Positions 25,002-36,454 of a stretch of DNA of 64,000 bases are shown piece by piece. Positions within the stretch are counted from its first letter, which is position 1. Each line of letters opens with the position of its first letter. The translations under genes were made by a program, and so were the position numbers. Below the pieces are notes generated by a model. That model was not told where the DNA came from. It ran no database searches and saw nothing but the letters and a program-made list of their open reading frames with translations. This DNA comes from Williamsia phyllosphaerae (GTDB lineage Bacteria; Actinomycetota; Actinomycetes; Mycobacteriales; Mycobacteriaceae): positions 310,001 to 374,000 of the forward strand of contig NZ_BMCS01000001.1 in the NCBI RefSeq assembly GCF_014635305.1, given 5' to 3'.

Positions 25002-26600
25002 CTACTTGGTGATGTTCTCGTAATCCGGCAGACCCGACCACGTGATGGCCGCCTTCACACCGGTGTTCACGCCGGCGTTGTTGACGTAGTCCCACATCGG
25101 GATGGCGGGCAGGTCGTTGAGCAGGATCTGCTGCGCCTCCCCGACGACCTTGTACGACGCCTCGGCGCTGGTCTGGCTCTCCGCCTCGCGGACCTTCGCG
25201 TCGAACGTGGGGTTGCTGTAGCCCGCGTCGTTCGAGCCGCCTCCGGTGACGAAGATCGGCTCGAGGAACTCGAGCATCGACGGGTAGTCACCCTGCCAGC
25301 CGGCACGGAACGCCGTCTGGATCGTCTTGTCGTTGATCTGCTGACGCAGCTGCGAGAAGGTCGGGATACCCGCACCCTCGGCGTCGATCTTCAGCGTGTT
25401 CTTGATGCTGTTCGCCGCGGCGTCGGTCCACTCCTTGTGTCCGCCGTCGTAGTTGGTGCTGATGACGAACTTCCCCGACCACGGCGCGATGGCGTTGGCC
25501 TGGTTCCAGAGCGCGACCGCCTTGGTGGGGTTGTACTCGAGGTTCGACTCACCGGGCAGGTTGCCGTCGAAGCCGGGCAGCGAGGAGGCGGTGAAGTCCT
25601 TCGACGGGTTACGTGATCCCTGGAAGATGTTCGTGGTGATCTGCTTGCGGTCGATCGCCATGGAGATCGCCTGACGCCGCAGCACACCTTCCTGACCACC
25701 GAAGTGCGCGAGGCGCTCGGGGATGGTGATCGTCTGGTTCTGTGCGGTGGCCTTGTCGATCGCGCGATCCCCCAGATCCTGCTTGTAAGTACGCAGGGCG
25801 CTCGTCGGAATCGTGTCCAGCACATCGAGGTTGCCCGACTGCAGGTCGGCGTAGCCGGTGTCGAGGCTGGTGTAGAACACGAACGAGATGCCCTTGTTCT
25901 GCGCCTTGTTCTCACCCGGGTAATCCGGGTTCGGCACGATGTCGGCCTTGACGTTGTGCTGCCAGGTCTGCAGCTTGTACGGGCCGTTGCCGACCGGGTT
26001 CTCGCCGAACGCCTTGATGTCCTTGAACGCGACGTCGGGCAGCGGCTTGAAGGGCGTGAACCCCAGACCCAGCTTGAAGTCGATCGCGGGCTGCTTCAGC
26101 GCGACGGTGAAGGTGTAGTCGTCGACGACCTTCAGGCCGGACATCGTCTTCACGGTCGGGTTCTCCGACGAGACCTCGTCGTAGCCCGCGATCGGCGCGA
26201 AGAAGCTCTGCTGCTTCTGTGCGTTCGGGGTGTAGGCGCCGAAGTTCCAGGCGTCGACGAAGTTGTGCGCCTTCACCTCGGTGCCGTCGGTGAACTTCCA
26301 GCCCTTTTTGATGGTGATCGTGTAGTTCTTGTTGTCGGTCGTGTCGAGCTTGTCGACCATCGCCGGCTTCGGGTTGCCGTCGGCGTCGTAGTAGTACAGC
26401 CCGGTGAACAGGCGATCGACGATGCGTCCGCCGCCGTTCTCGTTCGTGGTGGTCGTGATCAGGCCCGTCTCGGGCTCGGATCCGTTGACCCGGACCAGGT
26501 CGCTGTCCGAACTCGATCCACCACATGCCGCGAGCACACCCGCACTGATCACGAGTGCTCCGGCGATCGCCGCGATTTTCTTCAATCTCACCGCTGTCAT
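25002..26600 (-). CDS. dppA: Dipeptide-binding lipoprotein DppA
   Basis: A 532-residue extracellular solute-binding protein of family 5. The signal peptide ends in the lipobox LAAC (Cys25), so the protein is lipid-anchored. The family-5 core pattern is seen in ITIKKGWKFTDGTEVKAHNFVDAW. It delivers oligopeptides (in mycobacteria also haem and other peptides) to DppBC. First gene of the dppA-B-C-D operon; GAGAGGGA precedes the ATG closely. Confidence 0.92.
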   Translation of the reverse strand: MTAVRLKKIAAIAGALVISAGVLAACGGSSSDSDLVRVNGSEPETGLITTTTNENGGGRIVDRLFTGLYYYDADGNPKPAMVDKLDTTDNKNYTITIKKGWKFTDGTEVKAHNFVDAWNFGAYTPNAQKQQSFFAPIAGYDEVSSENPTVKTMSGLKVVDDYTFTVALKQPAIDFKLGLGFTPFKPLPDVAFKDIKAFGENPVGNGPYKLQTWQHNVKADIVPNPDYPGENKAQNKGISFVFYTSLDTGYADLQSGNLDVLDTIPTSALRTYKQDLGDRAIDKATAQNQTITIPERLAHFGGQEGVLRRQAISMAIDRKQITTNIFQGSRNPSKDFTASSLPGFDGNLPGESNLEYNPTKAVALWNQANAIAPWSGKFVISTNYDGGHKEWTDAAANSIKNTLKIDAEGAGIPTFSQLRQQINDKTIQTAFRAGWQGDYPSMLEFLEPIFVTGGGSNDAGYSNPTFDAKVREAESQTSAEASYKVVGEAQQILLNDLPAIPMWDYVNNAGVNTGVKAAITWSGLPDYENITK

Positions 26601-27035
26601 TCCCTCTCATCGACGTCGTCCGGCGCACGGGATTGCCCGCGCCGGACGTTGTGGGACCTCCCCCACACCCGCGAACGGGGGTCCGAGACATGCCGGTGAC
26701 ATTTCGTGAATATCGCTAATCGGCGCTCGGACCTTGGCAGACATTACCCACGTCTCGGTGCCCCGTCTCGCTGAGTGGGATATTCATTGGCCACTACACG
26801 TAACGATTGGTAGGAATTGCGACCTTTCGGACAGACATGTCGCTGCAACGGGAATCCAACGTGACTACGCTCACGATGGGGCGGCCGCGATCTTCGATCA
26901 CGGTGGGCGCATCCACGCATGTCGTGCGCCGCACCGACGACAATGATGAGCGGTGCGCGACCCGTACCGAACTGAAAATCTGCCGCTCGGGCCTCACCCG
27001 CCACGTGCGGCGCCAGAAAGGGTGATTGATCCACC
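26601..27035. promoter_or_regulatory. dppA-acs divergent intergenic region
   Basis: A 435-base gap with the dppA promoter on the minus strand and the acs promoter on the plus strand. It contains a CRP-like box at 26860-26875. Short frames in it lack coding support. Confidence 0.5.
26860..26875. promoter_or_regulatory. CRP/GlxR-like binding site before acs
   Basis: CGTGACTACGCTCACG has GTGA-N6-TCAC, the core of CRP-family sites, as a perfect palindrome of half-sites. It lies about 160 bp upstream of acs. Acetate metabolism genes are CRP/GlxR targets in mycobacteria and corynebacteria. Confidence 0.6.
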
Positions 27036-29009
<1,974 letters not shown>

Positions 29010-29018
29010 TGGCACGGG

Positions 29019-29050
29019 GCTCGGCTGCTGACGTACGTCAGCAGTCGAGC
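29019..29050. terminator. Bidirectional terminator after acs
   Basis: A near-perfect 32-base palindrome (16-bp arms, one mismatch, centre ACGT/ACGT) lies between convergent genes and overlaps the last codons of the lipoprotein gene. No long T-run follows, typical of actinobacterial terminators. Confidence 0.6.
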
Positions 29051-29553
29051 TCGACGGTCACGGTGACCGCGCCGGTGGCCGCGGCCACGACACCGTCGGT
29101 GTCGGTGAACCGCCCGAGATCGGCGATGCCGGGGAAGTACCCGACGTCGCCGTAGTACAGGACGAGCACCCGGTCGGGGGCGTAGTAGCCCAGCGTTCCC
29201 GGTCCGGGGTCGGCACCGGCGGGCATGCCCGTCATCGGCAGCGCCGGGATCTCCGCGGTCTTCTCGACACCGCCGTAGTCGGTGGCGTCCGCCGTGATCG
29301 GTAGCCGGTCACGCAGCGCACGCGCCGTGGGGCTCGCATTGAGCGACCCGGTCAGCGTGGTCGCTCCGAAGCGGATGCGGATCGGGGTGGTGGATGCGTC
29401 TGCGTTCGTGCATGTTCGAGGTGCGCCGAGCGCGGGCGTCGACGTGCTCGGGCTCGTCGGGTCGGGTTGCGCGACATCGGATCCAGATCCGGACGCGCAG
29501 GCACCGACCGCGAACACAGCGGCGAGAACGGTGGCAGATCCGAGGGCGCGCAC
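29038..29553 (-). CDS. Lipoprotein with cyclophilin-like domain
   Basis: A 171-residue secreted lipoprotein. The signal peptide ends in AVGAC (lipobox, Cys19), followed by a Ser/Thr/Pro-rich linker. The mature part from about residue 50 (IRIRFGATTLTGSLNASPTARALRDRLP) resembles the cyclophilin-like fold of DUF/TM1367-type proteins, lacking classic proline-isomerase residues. GTG 29553 is the first codon that gives a proper signal peptide. It is 2 bp after the SDR gene on the same strand, so co-transcribed. Confidence 0.7.
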   Translation of the reverse strand: MRALGSATVLAAVFAVGACASGSGSDVAQPDPTSPSTSTPALGAPRTCTNADASTTPIRIRFGATTLTGSLNASPTARALRDRLPITADATDYGGVEKTAEIPALPMTGMPAGADPGPGTLGYYAPDRVLVLYYGDVGYFPGIADLGRFTDTDGVVAAATGAVTVTVELDC

Positions 29554-29555
29554 GC

Positions 29556-30323
29556 CTACAGCCCCACGGTCTGGCCGCCGTCGACCACCATCGCGTGCCC
29601 GATGGTGAAGGCAGCGAGCGGCGAACACAGCCAAAGCACCGCGGAGGCGATCTCCTCGGGCCTGCCCATGCGGCCGATGGGCTCCTGGGCGATCACCCGC
29701 GCCCGTCCCTCGGGCGTGCCGCCGGAGAACCGGTCCATCATGGGGGTGTCGATGATGCCCGGGCAGATCGCGTTGATCCGTACCCCCTGATCGGCGTAGT
29801 CGAGTGCGGCGGACTTCGTCATCCCCAGCATCCCGTGTTTGGCTGCGGCATAGGCGCTCTGACCACGGATCCCGATCACCCCGGCACCCGAGGCGGTGTT
29901 GACGATCGCGCCGCCACCGTTCCCGAGCATCAGCGGGATCTCGTGCTTCATGGACAGGAACGTGCCACGGAGGTCGACGTCGACGACACGGTCGAAGTCG
30001 GCATCGGTGATGTCGGCCAGGGCGGTCACCGGCTGCTCGACGCCGGCGTTGTTGAACGCGATGTCGAGGCAACCGAACTCGTCGACGGTCGCGTTGAGTG
30101 CGCTCGCGATCGAGTCGGCGTCGGTCACGTCGCAGTGCACCGACAGGGCCCGTCCGCCCGCACCACGAACGAGGTCGGCCGTCTCCTCTGTCGACGCGTC
30201 GTCGACGCCGGTGCACACCACCGATGCCCCTTGTTCGGCGAACGCGACGGCCGTCGCCCGACCGATACCGGTACCGGCGCCGGTGATGAACACGACGCGG
30301 TCTGCGAACTGATGATCTGTCAT
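29556..30323 (-). CDS. Short-chain dehydrogenase/reductase
   Basis: A 255-residue classical SDR. The cofactor motif is [14 protein letters not shown] follows, and the active site is the Ser of NTASGAG with YAAAKHG. The terminal PG motif is seen in CPGIIDTPM. Substrate is unknown; some relatives act on alcohols or steroids. Divergent from an MmyB-type regulator, which may control it. Confidence 0.88.
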   Translation of the reverse strand: MTDHQFADRVVFITGAGTGIGRATAVAFAEQGASVVCTGVDDASTEETADLVRGAGGRALSVHCDVTDADSIASALNATVDEFGCLDIAFNNAGVEQPVTALADITDADFDRVVDVDLRGTFLSMKHEIPLMLGNGGGAIVNTASGAGVIGIRGQSAYAAAKHGMLGMTKSAALDYADQGVRINAICPGIIDTPMMDRFSGGTPEGRARVIAQEPIGRMGRPEEIASAVLWLCSPLAAFTIGHAMVVDGGQTVGL

Positions 30324-30424
30324 GTCCCCACCACAACACCGGATGCGCGCCTGCGGGAGTCCTGCTCGATGGAGGCACGCACAGGGACCCCCACCACCGC
30401 GGATCCCCGACTACCGTCGCAGGC

Positions 30425-31318
30425 ATGGGCGTCGACATCAAGGCGGAGGTACGGGATTTCCTGACCTCGCGCCGAGCCAAGATCTCGCCCGAGGTGGTCG
30501 GGCTGCCCGCCGGGACGAACCGTCGGGTCGCCGGACTGCGTCGCAGTGAGGTGGCCGTGCTGGCCGGGGTCAGCGTGGAGTACTACACGCGCCTGGAACG
30601 GGGCTCGATCAGCGGCGCATCACCGGAGATCCTCGACGCACTCGCGCGTGCGCTGCTGCTCGACGACGCCGAACGCGCGCACCTGTTCGACCTCGCCCAC
30701 GCGGCCAGTCCGGTCGCTCGCCCGCCCAGGCGCCGCACGACGACCTCGTGGCGGGCGCACGAGAGTCTGCAGTGGACGTTGGACGCGATCACCGCCGGAC
30801 CGGCGTTCGTCCGCAACGGACGCATGGACGTCCTCGCGGTCAACCCGCTCGCGCGAGCCTTCTACGACGAGGTGTTCGACATGCCGGGGCAGCCGCCGAA
30901 CATCGCGCGCTACACCTTCCTCGACGAGCGGGCGGCCACCTTCTACCCGGACTGGGACCTGTTCGCCGAGGTCACGGTGTCGATCCTGCGCACCGAGGCA
31001 GCGCGCGACCCGCACAACAAGGAACTACACGACCTCATCGGCGAACTGTCGACCCGCAGTGACGATTTCCGTCGGCAGTGGGGCAGGCACGATGTCCGTC
31101 ACCACGGCACCGGCTCCAAGACCTTCCACCACCGGGTGGTCGGCGAGATGACCCTGGCCTACGAGGGCCTCGAGATGGCCGCCGAACCCGGACTCACCCT
31201 GACCATCTATGCGGCTGCCCCGGGATCGTCGTCCGAGCAGGCTCTACGCCTCTTGTCCTCGTGGGCGGCAACCGAATTCACCGCCGCGACCGAACACCGG
31301 GCCGCGCACCACGACTGA
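30425..31318 (+). CDS. XRE regulator with MmyB-like ligand domain
   Basis: A 297-residue regulator: N-terminal HTH (GLRRSEVAVLAGVSVEYYTRLERG, about residues 38-60) and a C-terminal MmyB-like domain with the typical DVLAVNPLARAFY, DWDLF and RHDVRHH motifs, which binds fatty-acid-like ligands. TACCGT lies 7 nt before the ATG without Shine-Dalgarno, suggesting a leaderless mRNA. The divergent SDR gene is the likely target; this arrangement is frequent in actinobacteria. Confidence 0.88.
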   Translation: MGVDIKAEVRDFLTSRRAKISPEVVGLPAGTNRRVAGLRRSEVAVLAGVSVEYYTRLERGSISGASPEILDALARALLLDDAERAHLFDLAHAASPVARPPRRRTTTSWRAHESLQWTLDAITAGPAFVRNGRMDVLAVNPLARAFYDEVFDMPGQPPNIARYTFLDERAATFYPDWDLFAEVTVSILRTEAARDPHNKELHDLIGELSTRSDDFRRQWGRHDVRHHGTGSKTFHHRVVGEMTLAYEGLEMAAEPGLTLTIYAAAPGSSSEQALRLLSSWAATEFTAATEHRAAHHD

Positions 31319-31320
31319 TC

Positions 31321-31737
31321 TCAGCGGCCGTCCCAGTCAAGGGCGAACTCGGACAGCTGCGCCGTCAGCTCGCGCGCGTAGTCGAGCTGGGTGCTCAACT
31401 TCGCACACGCCTGTGTCGCCCGGGTGTGGCATTCGGCGAGATATGCGGTGGCCCCGGTTTTCTCGGCGGCGGTCGAGTGCGGGTCGTCGAGCGCGGCGAG
31501 TGACTCGAGCAGTGATCGCATCTCGTCGAGCGTGAACCCCAGCGGCTTCATCCGGCGGATCGCGAGGAGTCGGTCGATGTCGGCGGCGGTGTACAGCCGG
31601 AAACCCCCGGCCGATCGTGCCGACGGCACGACCAGCCCCACCTCGTCGTAGTGTCGGATCGTCTTGATCGACAGCGCGGTTCGATCGGCCACCTCGCCGA
31701 TCTGTAGATGCGCCCCGGTGTCGTCAGTGTCCGGCAC
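31321..31737 (-). CDS. MerR-family regulator
   Basis: A 138-residue MerR regulator with the HTH LQIGEVADRTALSIKTIRHYDEVGLV and a C-terminal coiled-coil dimerisation helix. No cysteines for metal binding stand in the usual positions, so it is of the drug/stress-sensing type. Its GTG start lies inside the end of the sulP gene (14-bp overlap), so it is translated with the transporter. Confidence 0.82.
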   Translation of the reverse strand: MPDTDDTGAHLQIGEVADRTALSIKTIRHYDEVGLVVPSARSAGGFRLYTAADIDRLLAIRRMKPLGFTLDEMRSLLESLAALDDPHSTAAEKTGATAYLAECHTRATQACAKLSTQLDYARELTAQLSEFALDWDGR

Positions 31738-33232
31738 CGAGTTGTCCGCTCAGGAGGTCGTGGCGCTCGGCGCTGTGGTCGTCGAGACCGATGATGGTGA
31801 CCTTCTTGCCCTTCGCCGCATACTTACCGGTGATCGCGTCGAGGGTGGCGACGGTGGAGGCATCCCACACGTGCGCGTCGCTGAGGTCGATGACCACGTT
31901 CTCCGGGTCTCCGACGTAGTCGAACTGGTAGATCAGATCATTGCTGGAGGCGAAGAACAGCTCGCCCCGCACGGCGTAGACCCGTGTGTCCTCATCGGGA
32001 TGCGCGATGTCGACGACCTCGGTCATGTGGGCGACACGACGCGCGAAAAGCACCATGGCGGTCAGTGTTCCGGCACCGACCCCGTAGGCGAGATTCCCGG
32101 TGGGAACCGTCACCGCGACGGTCGCGAGCATCACCAGTGTCTCGCTCTTGGGCATCCGCTTCAGCGTCGACGGCGTGATGCTGTGCCAGTCGAAGGTCCC
32201 GACCGAGACCATGACCATCACCGCGACCAACGCCGCCATCGGGATCAGCGCGACGATGTCGCCGAGCCCGACCACCAGGATCAACAGGAACACCCCGGCG
32301 AGGAACGTCGAGATCCGGGTGCGGGCACCGGACACCTTCACGTTGATCATCGTCTGACCGATCATCGCGCAACCGCCGAGACCGCCGAAGAAGCCGGTCA
32401 CGATGTTCGCGATGCCCTGTCCGGTGCTCTCGCGGGTCTTGTCGGAATGGGTGTCGGTGATGTCGTCGACGAACTTGGCCGTCATCAGCGATTCGAGCAG
32501 CCCGACGATCGCCATGGTCAGCGCGTACGGCGCGATGATCGACAGGGTGTGCCAGGTGTACGGCACATCCGGGATGAGGAAGGACGGCAGGTTCGACGGG
32601 AGTTTGCCCTCGTCACCCACGTTGGGGACGTTGTTCCAGCCGAACACGATCGTCGCGCCGGTGAGCAGAACGATGGCGATCAACGGCGCCGGGACGACCG
32701 AACTCACCCTGGGAAGGAACACCATGATCGCGATACCGACGGTGACCAGCGGGTACACCAGCCACGGGACGCCGATGAGGTGGGTGAGCTGCGAGATGAA
32801 GATCAGGATCGCGAGTGCGTTGACGAAGCCGACCATCACGCTGCGCGGGACGAAGCGCATCAGCTTGGCCACGCCGAGCAGAGACAACACGATCTGCAGG
32901 ATCCCGGCCAGGATCACCGCCGCGATCAGATAGTTCAGACCGTGGTCCTTCACCAACGGCGCGACGACGAGGGCGACCGCGCCGGTGGCCGCGGAGATCA
33001 TCGCCGGGCGTCCACCGACGATCGCGATGGTCACCGCCATGGTGAACGACGCGAACAGGCCGATCTTCGGATCGACGCCGGCGATGATCGAGAACGAGAT
33101 CGCCTCCGGGATCAGGGCGAGTGCGACGACGAGGCCGGCGAGGACCTCGGTGCGCAGGCGGGTGGGCGAGCGCAGCGCGAGGCGGACCGACTGTTCCTGC
33201 GCCGGGGTGACCGGCTTCGCGGGTGATGACAT
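31724..33232 (-). CDS. SulP-family anion transporter with STAS domain
   Basis: A 502-residue inner-membrane protein with the SulP core (about 12-14 helices; [17 protein letters not shown] at the first helices) and a C-terminal STAS domain ([16 protein letters not shown]). It imports sulfate, bicarbonate or other anions; specificity cannot be told. TAGGGT lies 7 nt before the ATG with no Shine-Dalgarno, suggesting a leaderless mRNA. Divergent from nhaA. Confidence 0.9.
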   Translation of the reverse strand: MSSPAKPVTPAQEQSVRLALRSPTRLRTEVLAGLVVALALIPEAISFSIIAGVDPKIGLFASFTMAVTIAIVGGRPAMISAATGAVALVVAPLVKDHGLNYLIAAVILAGILQIVLSLLGVAKLMRFVPRSVMVGFVNALAILIFISQLTHLIGVPWLVYPLVTVGIAIMVFLPRVSSVVPAPLIAIVLLTGATIVFGWNNVPNVGDEGKLPSNLPSFLIPDVPYTWHTLSIIAPYALTMAIVGLLESLMTAKFVDDITDTHSDKTRESTGQGIANIVTGFFGGLGGCAMIGQTMINVKVSGARTRISTFLAGVFLLILVVGLGDIVALIPMAALVAVMVMVSVGTFDWHSITPSTLKRMPKSETLVMLATVAVTVPTGNLAYGVGAGTLTAMVLFARRVAHMTEVVDIAHPDEDTRVYAVRGELFFASSNDLIYQFDYVGDPENVVIDLSDAHVWDASTVATLDAITGKYAAKGKKVTIIGLDDHSAERHDLLSGQLGAGH

Positions 33233-33371
33233 TGCAGAAACCCTACCCTCCCCGGAGGGGAGAGTTGACCACGTCGCCGCGGCGTCAACGAACCGTTAAG
33301 ATGATCCACGGTGCGCCGGGAAGTCTGGTCGGCAACAGCTTTGTCGACCCACGACCCTGAAGGATCCCCTC

Positions 33372-34574
33372 ATCAACGCCCCGAAGATCTCGCCGCCGTC
33401 TCCCACCGAGTTCGCCCGATATCTCCGCACGGAGACCTTCGGCGGGATCGTCCTCCTCGCCGCCGCCGCTGTCGCACTCATCTGGGCGAATTCACCGTTG
33501 TCCGACGCCTATCTGTCCGTCCGTGACGCGCATGTGGGCACGGACTTCCTGAACCTCGATCTGACGATCGGGCACTGGGCGCAGGAGGGGCTGCTCGCGG
33601 TGTTCTTCTTCGTCGCGGGCCTCGAGCTCAAACGCGAGATCGTGCTCGGGGAGTTGTCGACGGCCAAGCAGGCCGTTCTACCGGTGGCGGCGGCGATCGG
33701 CGGCGTGGTCGTCCCGATCGCGATCTGCCTCGCGATCGGCTGGGGCACACCGGGAATCGAGAAGGCGTGGGCCATCCCCGCGGCCACCGACATCGCTTTC
33801 GCCCTCGGCGTGCTCGCCCTGGTCGGATCGCGGATCCCATCGAGTGCGCGGGTGTTCCTCCTCGCGTTGGCCGTAGTCGACGACCTCATCGCCATCGCGA
33901 TCATCGCCGTCGTGTTCAGTGAGTCCCTCAACCTCGGCGCGTTGGCGATCGGCGCCGCGGCGATGGTCCTCTACTGGTACTGCCAACGCCGGCGGATCAC
34001 GTCGTACTTCGTCTACGTCCCCCTGGCGATCGTCACGTGGGTGGCGGTCTACAACGCCGGGATCCACGCGACCATCGCGGGCGTGGCGCTCGGGTTGCTG
34101 ACCCGGGTGCGAGCCGATCCGGGCGAGGAGTGCGCTCCCGGCGCGAGGCTCGAGCACCGGCTGCAACCGATCTCGGCCGCGGTCTGCGTCCCACTGTTCG
34201 CGTTGTTCGCCGCCGGCGTCCCCGTCAGCGGTTCCGTGATCGGCACGATGTTCACCGACCGCATCGCGATCGGCATCATGGTCGGACTGGTCATCGGTAA
34301 GACCATCGGCATCTTCGGCACCAGTTGGATCATCATCCAGCTCAAGATCGCCGCGAAGCCGGCCGGATTCTTCACGCGAGACCTGCTCGCGGTGGCGATC
34401 CTGGGTGGCATCGGCTTCACGGTGAGCCTGCTGATCGCCGACCTCGCGCTCGATCCCGCCGAGGCCGAACTGGCCAAGGCCGCGGTGTTGATCAGCTCGA
34501 TGGTCGCGTCACTGCTCGGTGCGGCCGCGCTGATCCGACGCGGTCGCGTGCACAGCCGACTGCTCGACGACTAG
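33372..34574 (+). CDS. nhaA: NhaA-type Na+/H+ antiporter
   Basis: About 400 residues with the NhaA fold: FGGIVLLAAAAVALIWANSPL as first helix, FFVAGLELKREIV, and the ion-binding Asp-Asp in AVVDDLIAIAIIA. The frame upstream (to the stop at 33297) has no ATG, GTG or TTG. AAGGA at 33360-33364 with a 7-nt spacer points to ATC at 33372. CTG 33357 is the only other near-cognate start. The first canonical start, TTG 33498, would delete helix 1. The product exchanges Na+ for H+ across the membrane. Confidence 0.88.
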   Translation: MNAPKISPPSPTEFARYLRTETFGGIVLLAAAAVALIWANSPLSDAYLSVRDAHVGTDFLNLDLTIGHWAQEGLLAVFFFVAGLELKREIVLGELSTAKQAVLPVAAAIGGVVVPIAICLAIGWGTPGIEKAWAIPAATDIAFALGVLALVGSRIPSSARVFLLALAVVDDLIAIAIIAVVFSESLNLGALAIGAAAMVLYWYCQRRRITSYFVYVPLAIVTWVAVYNAGIHATIAGVALGLLTRVRADPGEECAPGARLEHRLQPISAAVCVPLFALFAAGVPVSGSVIGTMFTDRIAIGIMVGLVIGKTIGIFGTSWIIIQLKIAAKPAGFFTRDLLAVAILGGIGFTVSLLIADLALDPAEAELAKAAVLISSMVASLLGAAALIRRGRVHSRLLDD

Positions 34575-34600
34575 GTCACATCACGACCGGGCCGGTCACC

Positions 34601-35104
34601 TCAGGAGAGATCGGCGAAGTGCTTGACGGTGTCGGTGCGCAGGGTGGACAACATCGGTGCGGCCGCCGCCGAGGTCCCGGGCAGCTTGGCCGCCGGACCC
34701 GACAGCTCGATGGCGAAGGCCCAGGTGAGCCGACTGCCGTGCTCGGCGGGGACGATCTCGGTCATCTCCCCGAACCGCCGCAGGCTCGGCACGTTCGACT
34801 CGACGACGCGAAAAGCGTTGCGGTAGCGGCCCGCTCCGGGATCCTCGATCCAGTCGAAGAAGTACTCCGACAGGTGCAGGCCGCCGGGGGCCAGGACGGC
34901 CGAGCGCGTGGTCCCGACACCGTAGGGGGCGTCGGAGGTGAAGGTGATCTTCTTGATCAGTCGGCACCAGTCGAGGGTGTTCTGCCTGCTGAACTCGGCC
35001 CACGCGCCCGCCGGAGAGATGGGCAGGTCGACGCTGAACCGGTAGGCGATCGGGGCGGAGTCGAAGAAGTCCAGTTCGAACGGTTCCAGGGTGTGTGTGG
35101 CCAT
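34601..35104 (-). CDS. SRPBCC (polyketide cyclase/START-like) protein
   Basis: A 167-residue protein with the SRPBCC fold: an N-terminal beta-strand with PISPAGAWAEF, TTRSAVLAPGGLHLSEYFFDW in the mid-sheet and a long C-terminal helix. It likely binds a hydrophobic ligand; no enzymatic residue is clear. GAGGAG lies 8 nt before ATG 35104. It follows BenE on the same strand after a 44-bp gap. Confidence 0.72.
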   Translation of the reverse strand: MATHTLEPFELDFFDSAPIAYRFSVDLPISPAGAWAEFSRQNTLDWCRLIKKITFTSDAPYGVGTTRSAVLAPGGLHLSEYFFDWIEDPGAGRYRNAFRVVESNVPSLRRFGEMTEIVPAEHGSRLTWAFAIELSGPAAKLPGTSAAAAPMLSTLRTDTVKHFADLS

Positions 35105-35148
35105 CGCGCACGCTCCTCGGTGATCAGGCGATCGGGTCGGTGCCGAGC

Positions 35149-36366
35149 CTAGTGCTCGGCGGTCCCGGCATCGCGGGGTCGGAGGACGATGAAGACGACG
35201 ATGCCGACCACCAACGCCCAGAAGGCCGATCCGATCCCGACGAACGCCGTACCCGATGCGGCCACGACGAACGTCGCGACCGCCGCCGTCCGGTGGTGCA
35301 CCGACCCGCCGTCGGAGCCCACCGCGGCCGCGATCGCCGACCCCAGCGTGGCCAGCAGCGCCACCCCGGCCACGGCCTGCACCACCCCGGCCGGCGCGAG
35401 GACCACCAACGTGGCCATCGCGGCGGAGGCGACCCCGAGCACGAGGTAGCTCACGCCGCCCGCGACCGCGGCGACCCACCGTCGCTCCCGATCGGGGTCG
35501 GCCTGTGGACCCGCGGCCAACGCGGCACTGATGGCGGCGAGGTTGATCACGTGTCCGCCGAATCCGGCGCCGAGCACGGTCCCGACCCCGGTCACCGACA
35601 TCGACGCGCGCCAGGGCACCCGGTAGCCGAACGAGGTCATGATCGCGACCCCGGGGACGTTCTGCGCTGCCATGGTGACGATGTAGAGCGGGATGGCCAG
35701 GCCGGTGACGGCCTGAAACGTCCAGTGCGGGGTGGTCCAGACCGGTTGCGGCACCAGCGAGGCGGCGTCGACGTGCGAGCCGGCCCTGATCACCTCGACC
35801 ACGATGACCACCGCGGCGACGCCGAACGCACCGGGGACCGCCCACCGCGGGGAGTACCGGAGCAGCACCAACCAGCTGAGCAGGATCGGCGCGATCACCG
35901 CCGGGTCGTGGGCCAGGGCGGTCACCGGTGCGAGACACAGCGGCAGCAGCACCCCGGCCAGCATCGCCTGCGCCACCGGCATCGGGATCCGCCCGATGAG
36001 GTCCGCCAATCCCGACCACAGACCGGTGATGACGACAAGGACCCCGACCACCACGAACGCGCCCACCGCCGCCGGCCATCCACCGGCCACCATCCCCGTC
36101 GTCGCCAACAGGGCGGCACCCGGCGTGGACCACGCCAGGACCACGGGGATCCGATGCCGCAGCGACAACACGATCATCCCGACGGCCTGCAGCAGGCAGA
36201 CGGCGAGCAGTCCCGATGCGGCCTGCGCGGGTGATGCGCCCACGGCGCGCAGGCCGGCGAGCACGACGGTGAAGGAACTGGTGAAGCCGACGACGGCCGA
36301 GACGACCCCCGCGCCGATGGGCACGGACAATCCCACGCGGTCGGTGTTTTCTGCCGTAGCCGTCAC
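35149..36366 (-). CDS. benE: BenE-family benzoate/H+ symporter
   Basis: A 405-residue membrane protein with about 12 helices and the BenE signature PVVLAWSTPGAALL plus NVPGVAIMTSFGYRVPW. BenE imports benzoate or related aromatic acids with protons. GTG 36366 has GGGAG upstream; longer frames lack family similarity. No benzoate-degradation genes are near, so the substrate is open. It diverges from an XRE-cupin regulator, with a long palindromic operator in between. Confidence 0.85.
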   Translation of the reverse strand: MTATAENTDRVGLSVPIGAGVVSAVVGFTSSFTVVLAGLRAVGASPAQAASGLLAVCLLQAVGMIVLSLRHRIPVVLAWSTPGAALLATTGMVAGGWPAAVGAFVVVGVLVVITGLWSGLADLIGRIPMPVAQAMLAGVLLPLCLAPVTALAHDPAVIAPILLSWLVLLRYSPRWAVPGAFGVAAVVIVVEVIRAGSHVDAASLVPQPVWTTPHWTFQAVTGLAIPLYIVTMAAQNVPGVAIMTSFGYRVPWRASMSVTGVGTVLGAGFGGHVINLAAISAALAAGPQADPDRERRWVAAVAGGVSYLVLGVASAAMATLVVLAPAGVVQAVAGVALLATLGSAIAAAVGSDGGSVHHRTAAVATFVVAASGTAFVGIGSAFWALVVGIVVFIVLRPRDAGTAEH

Positions 36367-36402
36367 TGTCCGTCTCCCACCGCAGTCGTCGTCGAGCGCA
36401 CC

Positions 36403-36434
36403 GTTCCGCAAACAGAACGTTCTGGATACGGAAC
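36403..36434. promoter_or_regulatory. Palindromic operator, XRE-cupin/benE
   Basis: Two adjoining copies of GTTC[CT]G-N4-C[AG]GAAC form a 32-bp palindrome with the centre CAGAACGTTCTG. It covers the -35 region of the XRE-cupin gene (-10 TAGGCT at 36443-36448) and lies 37 bp upstream of the benE start, so both genes can be controlled at one site. Confidence 0.72.
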
Positions 36435-36454
36435 GTAGCACGTAGGCTCGAGCC

